The notes beneath the pieces were generated by a model that was not told the DNA's origin, did not search any database, and saw only the letters and a program-made list of their open reading frames with translations. A stretch of 5,288 bases of DNA, from contig CADBTX010000207.1 in NCBI GenBank assembly GCA_902797705.1, positions 1 to 5,288 on the forward strand. The letters are read 5' to 3'. This DNA comes from an uncultured Lachnospiraceae bacterium. GTDB taxonomy: Bacteria > Bacillota > Clostridia > Lachnospirales > Lachnospiraceae. A program made the position numbers and the translations under genes. Below, one piece after another: positions 1-4,477 of this stretch; the stretch's first letter is position 1, and each line of letters starts with the position of its first letter.

Positions 1-153
1 ATGGAGGCAAAGGTCATTGAAAGAGGGAGGAAAATGCTTTCGGAAGAGAGGCCCCGCCCTGAGGTCATAAAGCTTGGCCTTTCCGCCCCGTCTGATTCTT
101 CAGAGGGAGAGGTCTGCGGCGGAGAAGTGGAGGTTTTTCTGGAGGAAGTGTGA
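1..153 (+). CDS. XdhC/CoxI-family molybdoenzyme maturation protein, C-terminal end only (5' partial)
   Basis: This is the last 50 codons of a gene that begins before the window; the frame is open from base 1 and ends at TGA 151-153. The peptide reads like the end of an XdhC/CoxI domain: a helix starting MEAKVIERGRKML, a short strand, then the hallmark CGG followed by a hydrophobic strand and an acidic end (CGGEVEVFLEEV). In this family the helix directly follows a GGG-x-(M/L)-E turn, so the ATG at base 1 is probably an internal methionine. XdhC-type proteins bind molybdenum cofactor and help insert its sulfurated form into xanthine dehydrogenase-like hydroxylases in the cytoplasm. Because the protein stops right after the CGG strand, it is either a single-domain CoxI protein or one with this domain last; the usual C-terminal Rossmann domain is absent after it. 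The convergent neighbour moaA makes the precursor of the same cofactor, which supports the call. Family assignment rests on a short fragment. Confidence 0.75.
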   Translation: MEAKVIERGRKMLSEERPRPEVIKLGLSAPSDSSEGEVCGGEVEVFLEEV

Positions 154-159
154 AATTTA

Positions 160-1137
160 TCACCCTCCTATGGCGGACATGCCTGAGATCTCAGTGATAT
201 TGCTTTTTTCTTCAAAGCAGTGCATTTCCGGCTTCATCATCACAGACTCTTTTATCGCCCTAAGTAACTTTTGTTCTCTGTTTTCGGAACGGGGGTCACG
301 GAGTATTTCCCTGACATCCAGGGTTTCGCCGTAGCAGAGACAGGGCTTTAGTTTTCCGGTGGATGTAAGCCTTATCCTGTTGCAGGAAGAACAGAATCTG
401 TTATGTATGGCGCTGATAAGGCCTATACTTCCCTTAAATCCCTTTATCTTTATGTATTTCGCGGGACCGTTTCCGTGTACACGGTTATCAGCTTCGTATC
501 CGGGATAGGCCGTGACGATTTTTTCCCGCAGCTCATCATTGCTTACGGATTCGTATCTTGCGCCCTCGCCAATTGGCATCATTTCAATAAAACGCACATC
601 TATGGGGAGATCCCTGGCTATTTCGGCAAGATCCTTCCACTCATCATCATTTACACCGGGCTGCAGCACGGAATTGACCTTTATGGGAATACCCGTATCA
701 ACTGCCTTTTTGATTCCCCGGGTTACTTTTTCAAGTGCATCAAAGCCTGTGATATAGCGGAATCTCTCTCTGTCAAGGGTGTCAAGGGACACGTTTATAC
801 CGTCTGTTCCTGCATCCATAAGGCTTTTCAGGCTGTCTTCAAGAAGCACTCCGTTTGTGGTGATAAGGACCTGCTCCGTGCCGGGAAGGTTTTTCAGATT
901 ACTTATCAGATCCGTACAGCCCTTACGTACAAGGGGTTCGCCGCCGGTGATCCTGAATTTCGTGATGCCAAGGCTCAGAGCCGCCTTCGCCACATCGATG
1001 ATCTCTTCGTAGGTCAGGATATCCGCCATGGGAAGCAGCCTGATGCCGTCTCCCATGCAGTACCTGCACCGGAGATTGCACCTGTCCGTGACGGATATAC
1101 GCATATATTCGATTTTCCGGCTGAATCTGTCGAGCAT
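160..1137 (-). CDS. moaA: GTP 3',8-cyclase MoaA (molybdenum cofactor biosynthesis)
   Basis: This radical-SAM enzyme converts GTP to 3',8-cyclo-7,8-dihydro-GTP, which MoaC turns into cyclic pyranopterin monophosphate, the first steps of molybdopterin synthesis in the cytoplasm. Counting from the ATG at 1137 (325 residues), the SAM cluster motif C20-x3-C24-x2-C27 lies in SVTDRCNLRCRYC. The SAM-binding GGEP is at 65-68. The second, GTP-binding cluster motif C249-x2-C252-x13-C266 follows in the C-terminal part. The protein ends in Gly-Gly, as functional MoaA proteins do. Length is normal for the family. I chose ATG 1137 because MLDRFSRKIEYMRISVTD is a typical MoaA start. A GTG at 1173 would add 12 residues rich in Ile that match no MoaA. 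Neither start has a good Shine-Dalgarno sequence, and a TATAAT box sits just upstream of the ATG, so the message may be leaderless. The stop codon is 6 bp from that of the convergent XdhC-type gene. The gene appears monocistronic here, with no other moa/moe gene beside it. Confidence 0.97.
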   Translation of the reverse strand: MLDRFSRKIEYMRISVTDRCNLRCRYCMGDGIRLLPMADILTYEEIIDVAKAALSLGITKFRITGGEPLVRKGCTDLISNLKNLPGTEQVLITTNGVLLEDSLKSLMDAGTDGINVSLDTLDRERFRYITGFDALEKVTRGIKKAVDTGIPIKVNSVLQPGVNDDEWKDLAEIARDLPIDVRFIEMMPIGEGARYESVSNDELREKIVTAYPGYEADNRVHGNGPAKYIKIKGFKGSIGLISAIHNRFCSSCNRIRLTSTGKLKPCLCYGETLDVREILRDPRSENREQKLLRAIKESVMMKPEMHCFEEKSNITEISGMSAIGG

Positions 1138-1144
1138 GTGGATT

Positions 1145-1173
1145 ATTATAATGACTTCATGGAAAAAAGTCAC
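1145..1173 (-). promoter_or_regulatory. Candidate promoter of moaA
   Basis: On the minus strand a perfect -10 box TATAAT (1150-1145) is preceded by a 17-base spacer and GTGACT (1173-1168), which matches 4 of 6 positions of TTGACA. Only 7 bases (aatccac) separate the -10 box from ATG 1137, so the expected start of transcription falls on or beside the start codon. If real, the promoter makes a leaderless moaA mRNA and rules out translation from the GTG at 1173, which lies inside the -35 box. Seen by eye only; AT-rich boxes occur by chance. Confidence 0.4.
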
Positions 1174-1191
1174 TTGCTTAAGTTTTTTACC

Positions 1192-1214
1192 CCGGAATTT
1201 TGCCGGAATCCGGC
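1192..1214. promoter_or_regulatory. Palindrome with extra half-site between the divergent promoters (possible operator)
   Basis: GCCGGAATCCGGC at 1202-1214 is a palindrome of two 6-bp arms around a central A. An extra copy of CCGGAAT lies at 1192-1198, exactly 11 bp before the copy at 1203-1209, about one helical turn. The site lies between the moaA promoter candidate and that of the diguanylate cyclase gene, ending 14 bp before the latter's -35 box. This is where a regulator of either or both genes could bind. No U-tract follows on either strand, so a terminator is unlikely. No known operator is recognised. Confidence 0.3.
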
Positions 1215-1228
1215 TATTGGCAGCCGCG

Positions 1229-1257
1229 TTGTCTGTAAAAGCTTTTTTTGATAAAAT
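1229..1257 (+). promoter_or_regulatory. Candidate promoter of the diguanylate cyclase gene
   Basis: TTGTCT (1229-1234; 4 of 6 to TTGACA), a 17-base spacer, and TAAAAT (1252-1257; 5 of 6 to TATAAT). The spacer contains the perfect 10-bp palindrome AAAAGCTTTT (1237-1246) and a T-run. Transcription would start near base 1264, which is the first ATG of the gene. So either the message is leaderless or the 1264-1311 segment is a 48-base leader for translation from ATG 1312. By-eye call. Confidence 0.4.
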
Positions 1258-1263
1258 AGACGG

Positions 1264-3156
1264 ATGGAAAGCAGGGATAATAAAGCCAGAAAGATCAGGA
1301 CCAGTATTACCATGAATGACTACTTTCAGAGGCTCAGCAAGGGCTATCTGATGCTTTTCTTTCTGCTGCCCGTTGTTTTTCTTCTCCTTATCTTTCTGAA
1401 TTTCAGGGTCATCTACAGGATCTCACTGGAAAATATAAAAAACAAGGCGGAAGCCACGCTGTTTCAGTATTCGGCGGAGTTGGACGATTTCCTGCAGCCG
1501 GCTTTCGTGATAATGGAGTCCATGTCCTACAACGTGGAGGATATGTTCAGGACCGACGCCGATAACAGCGAGATAGAGGAGTATTTGATCAGGGAGAGTG
1601 AGAACCTGGACAGTATGTCCGACATTACCTCAAACGGCATATACGGTTTTATTAACGGAGAATATCTGGACGGGTACCAGTGGGTGCCGGATGAGGACTA
1701 TGTTCCCACTGAACGGCCCTGGTATAAGGCTGCGCTGGAGAACGGGGGAGAGATGGCCTACGTGGAGCCCTACATCGATTCCATGACGGGTGCCAGGGTA
1801 ATGACCATCTCAAAGCTTCTTTCAGACGGCGAAAGCGTTATCTGCATTGATGTCAGGATGAATGAAGTCCAGGCTATAATGGAATCTCTGGTGAAGAAGG
1901 ATGATGATACGAGCCAGGTTATGATCCTTGATAACAGCGGGGTCGTGATAGCAAATTCCGATCCCAAAGAGGTGGGAAAGAACTATCTGAACAGCGATGA
2001 GGAGCCGGGAGCCACCATAGCCGGGGCTCTTCTGAAGGAAGGGAAAACGGATTTTTCCATCAGAACGGAGGGAACAAGTTATATCGTATATTCCCATGAA
2101 TTCGGAGGGGGCTGGAGGCTGCTGTCCGTTACGGCGGAGCGGAAGATGTTCGCCGGCATCATCAATGCTGTGGGAAGCAGTCTGCTCATAGGATTAATTG
2201 GAACACTTGTGATACTCTATGTACTCCTTATGATCACCGATAAGAGGATAGAGTCGGAAAAATTCATCATTGACCTCAAGTCCGCTTCCGCAATTTATCT
2301 CTGCATGTACAAGGTGGATCTGGAAACGGACGGTTTTGTGGAGATAAGCTGTCTTTCGGACAGGATCATCAAACTGGTGGGAGAGCGGAATATGGAAGCC
2401 CGTAAAGTCATGAAGGAGTGCGTGAATGACAGGGTGGATGAGCGGGCCGTACATGAGGTACTGGAATTTACGGATCTTGGCACCATAGGTGACAGACTGA
2501 AGGATACCGATACACTTACGTGTGAATTTATGAATAAGGAAAAGGTCTGGAGCCGTGCACGTTTCATCGTGGCGGAGAGGGCCGAAGACGGGAAAGTCAA
2601 GAGCGTTCTCTTTATGGTGGAGGTAATAGATGCCGAAAAGAAGGCGAGAGACAGGCTTTTGTATCTTTCCGAAACGGACCGCATGACAGGTATCAATAAC
2701 AGAGGAAGCGGTGAGAATAAGGTGAGGAAACAGCTCCTTACCGGAGACGGAGGTATGTTCATCCTTCTGGATGTGGATCATTTTAAGAGTATCAATGATA
2801 CCTTCGGACATGATGTGGGGGACAAGGTTTTGATCGCTGTCGCGGACTGCCTGAAGAGGGCCTTCAGAAATAACGATATAGTAATGAGGCTTGGGGGCGA
2901 TGAATTTGCGGCCTATGCGCCCCAGGTCCTTGACCGCAGCGGCGGGGATATCATAGTCAGCCGTTTCTTAAAGCTTATTGAGGATATAAGCGTAGATGAG
3001 TTAAAGGATCATAAGGTGGAGATAAGCGTGGGTGTGGCCTTTTACGGAAGGACGGACCAGTTCTCTTTTGACGAGCTGTATAAGAGGGCGGATAAATGCA
3101 CCTATGAGAGCAAAAGACAGCCCGGCACCAGGGCGACCTTCTACGAGGAAACATAA
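1264..3156 (+). CDS. Membrane diguanylate cyclase: dCache sensor, PAS-like domain, GGDEF
   Basis: The product (630 residues) should make cyclic di-GMP from two GTP in response to an extracytoplasmic ligand. In order: membrane segment about 28-50; extracytoplasmic dCache domain about 55-295 with RPWY at 151-154 and the YIDSMTG strand at 170-176; second membrane segment about 297-325; PAS-like domain about 335-458, ending in the usual dIDaEKKaRD linker; and GGDEF domain about 465-628. The GGDEF domain has TDRMTGINNR, the metal/GTP segment LLDVDHFKSINDTFGHDVGD, an intact active loop GGDEF (544-548), and the product-inhibition motif RxxD (R535-D538) at the standard five-residue distance. All key residues are present, so an active, feedback-inhibited enzyme is expected. 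The start is uncertain. ATG 1264 is the only in-frame start after the TAA at 1252, apart from ATG 1312. It has no Shine-Dalgarno, but its 16 extra residues (basic, ending KIRTSIT) resemble normal sensor-protein starts. ATG 1312 has AGGA at 1297-1300, spaced 11. It is divergent from moaA and 55 bp upstream of the motor gene pair, with no terminator between. Confidence 0.95.
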   Translation: MESRDNKARKIRTSITMNDYFQRLSKGYLMLFFLLPVVFLLLIFLNFRVIYRISLENIKNKAEATLFQYSAELDDFLQPAFVIMESMSYNVEDMFRTDADNSEIEEYLIRESENLDSMSDITSNGIYGFINGEYLDGYQWVPDEDYVPTERPWYKAALENGGEMAYVEPYIDSMTGARVMTISKLLSDGESVICIDVRMNEVQAIMESLVKKDDDTSQVMILDNSGVVIANSDPKEVGKNYLNSDEEPGATIAGALLKEGKTDFSIRTEGTSYIVYSHEFGGGWRLLSVTAERKMFAGIINAVGSSLLIGLIGTLVILYVLLMITDKRIESEKFIIDLKSASAIYLCMYKVDLETDGFVEISCLSDRIIKLVGERNMEARKVMKECVNDRVDERAVHEVLEFTDLGTIGDRLKDTDTLTCEFMNKEKVWSRARFIVAERAEDGKVKSVLFMVEVIDAEKKARDRLLYLSETDRMTGINNRGSGENKVRKQLLTGDGGMFILLDVDHFKSINDTFGHDVGDKVLIAVADCLKRAFRNNDIVMRLGGDEFAAYAPQVLDRSGGDIIVSRFLKLIEDISVDELKDHKVEISVGVAFYGRTDQFSFDELYKRADKCTYESKRQPGTRATFYEET

Positions 3157-3164
3157 TGACATCA

Positions 3165-3182
3165 GATACCGGGAAGGGTATC
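3165..3182. repeat. Inverted repeat in the gap before the motor genes
   Basis: GATACC and GGTATC form a perfect 6-bp inverted repeat around a 6-base loop (GGGAAG). It begins 9 bases after the stop of the diguanylate cyclase gene and ends 18 bases before the ribosome site of the next gene. No T-run follows, so it is not a standard intrinsic terminator. It could be an mRNA processing or stability hairpin that sets different levels of the enzyme and motor genes, an operator, or chance. Confidence 0.4.
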
Positions 3183-3200
3183 ATGTATAAATCAAGTGAA

Positions 3201-3206
3201 AAGGAG
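3201..3206 (+). promoter_or_regulatory. Strong ribosome binding site of the MotA/TolQ-type gene
   Basis: AAGGAG followed by 5 bases (ataaa) and ATG 3212. It is the best Shine-Dalgarno in the window and fixes the start of this gene. It contrasts with the poor sites of moaA and the diguanylate cyclase gene. Confidence 0.85.
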
Positions 3207-3211
3207 ATAAA

Positions 3212-4477
3212 ATGCGAAGCAGGGGATATGAGACACTAATCATCATAACTTATTTTGCCATGCTGGCGGTATTCGTCTGCCTTAATCTTTTTTCAAAGGG
3301 ACAGGCCATGGACATCAGGAATGTCATAGTAAACGGAGCGATGTTTGTTATCGCCGGAGTGATATTCTTTGTCTGCATAACAGGGAGCCTGATCCCGGTG
3401 GCAAATATCAGCAGGGATCTCTACAGGGTTTCCCTAAAGATCGAAGAGGATGCCAAGCATTCACACAAGTATCTGTGGGAAAAGTACAGAGAAGAGAAGG
3501 CGGAACTCTTTAAGGACAGGATCCTTTCAAAGCAGTACAAGGATTACCAGTACGAGCTGGAAAGGATAGTTCACAGTGACAAAGCCTATTATAAGTGCGA
3601 TATCGAGGAATATATCGGATTTGATCTTATCGATTCCGTGATACACAGGGAAAGCCTGAATCAGGTGGCGGGAGTGATGACGGGACTGGGAATACTCGGA
3701 ACTTTCATTGGACTGACCCTTGGGCTGCAGTCCTTTAATACCGGTACCACCGCAGAGATCACTAACAGCATTGAGCCGCTTATGAACGGCATAAAGGTGG
3801 CCTTCCATACCTCCATATTCGGAATGATCTTTTCCCTTGTATTTAACTACGTTTACAAGAGAAGGCTTGACGAGGGTGAAAATGCGGTAAGGGAATTCCT
3901 CCGGGTCTATAAGAAGTTTGTGATGCCGGACACTTCTGCTGAGGGCGTAAACCGCATGATGGAGCTTATGCAGAAGCAGACCGATGCGGTGATACTTCTT
4001 TCGGATTACGCCGATATAAGAGCCAGAAACCAGATAGAACAGCTTTCAAAACTGGTGGACGTATTTATTAACGAGCTGAATAAGTCTCTGGGAAATTCCT
4101 TTACAAACCTTTCCGATACGGTAAACAGGATCCTGGCGCTCCAGGCCTCCAATGAAAAGAAGATGCAGGAGATATTTGAAAACAATATTGGGGCGGCGGA
4201 TGCGGTGAAGGAGATCCACAGAGAATCCAGCGCATTAAACGATACCCTTAAGGACTATGTCTCCGAGGTGCAGTTGCTTGAGAAATCCATGGTGGGGGAA
4301 ATGGAAGCCTTAAGGAAGATCAGTGAGAGCAACAGGGATCTTCTGGGTAAGGTGCCGAAAGAGGTTGATGATACCTTTAAGATAATAAACGAGAACCTTC
4401 AGATGGTCTCACAGAGTTACAGCGAGAGACTGGATGAATTATCTGATGCCATTGAGGAGCTTAAGGACAGCAAATGA
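3212..4477 (+). CDS. MotA/TolQ/ExbB-type proton channel subunit with long cytoplasmic tail (ZorA-like)
   Basis: This is a 421-residue inner channel subunit of a proton- or sodium-driven motor. Membrane segments lie at about 8-27, 37-60, 152-174 and 193-217. Between the second and third is a charged cytoplasmic region of about 90 residues (62-150). The third segment has GLGILGTFIGLTLGL, the Gly-rich LGT-x-x-GL signature of the family. The fourth, VAFHTSIFGMIFSLVF, holds the small polar Thr/Ser residues that line the pore in MotA, ExbB and ZorA. Residues about 220-421 have no membrane segment and read as long amphipathic helix or coiled coil, a tail absent from flagellar MotA (usually under 300 residues) but typical of ZorA. 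In this family five A subunits surround two B subunits. The next gene overlaps by ATGA and supplies the B subunit, so the two are translationally coupled. A strong AAGGAG supports the start. A Zorya role fits the architecture, but no effector gene is visible. Other non-flagellar MotAB-type systems remain possible, and a flagellar stator is unlikely. Confidence 0.9.
   Translation: MRSRGYETLIIITYFAMLAVFVCLNLFSKGQAMDIRNVIVNGAMFVIAGVIFFVCITGSLIPVANISRDLYRVSLKIEEDAKHSHKYLWEKYREEKAELFKDRILSKQYKDYQYELERIVHSDKAYYKCDIEEYIGFDLIDSVIHRESLNQVAGVMTGLGILGTFIGLTLGLQSFNTGTTAEITNSIEPLMNGIKVAFHTSIFGMIFSLVFNYVYKRRLDEGENAVREFLRVYKKFVMPDTSAEGVNRMMELMQKQTDAVILLSDYADIRARNQIEQLSKLVDVFINELNKSLGNSFTNLSDTVNRILALQASNEKKMQEIFENNIGAADAVKEIHRESSALNDTLKDYVSEVQLLEKSMVGEMEALRKISESNRDLLGKVPKEVDDTFKIINENLQMVSQSYSERLDELSDAIEELKDSK
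4463..4467 (+). promoter_or_regulatory. Ribosome binding site of the OmpA/MotB-type gene, inside the preceding gene
   Basis: AAGGA lies 6 bases before ATG 4474, within the last codons of the channel gene. With the ATGA overlap of stop and start (4474-4477), it points to coupled translation and a fixed ratio of the two subunits. Confidence 0.8.

Noticed and set aside
1..3. ATG at the first base as the true start of the first gene
   Set aside because: In XdhC/CoxI domains this Met-Glu belongs to the GGG-x-(M/L)-E turn inside the domain, so the gene almost surely begins upstream.
1138..1173. GTG 1173 as the moaA start
   Set aside because: The added residues (TFFHEVIIIIH) do not resemble any MoaA N-terminus, there is no Shine-Dalgarno, and the segment overlaps the promoter candidate.
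1237..1250. AAAAGCTTTT plus T-run as an intrinsic terminator
   Set aside because: The stem is AT-rich with no loop, sits inside the promoter spacer, and no plus-strand gene ends upstream of it.
403..1251. 282-codon open frame on the plus strand opposite moaA
   Set aside because: It lies antisense to an unambiguous moaA with both cluster motifs. The translation shows no domain or sensible composition, and the frame is open only because of codon use in moaA.
2194..2811. 205-codon open frame on the minus strand inside the diguanylate cyclase gene (and a second, 155-codon one at 2295-2762)
   Set aside because: Both are antisense to conserved PAS-like and GGDEF coding sequence, low-complexity or His/Ser-rich, and without a ribosome site or recognisable motif.
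3186..3191. TATAAA before the MotA/TolQ-type gene as a -10 box
   Set aside because: No -35 match lies 16-18 bases upstream, and transcription from it would start at or just before the ribosome site, leaving almost no leader.
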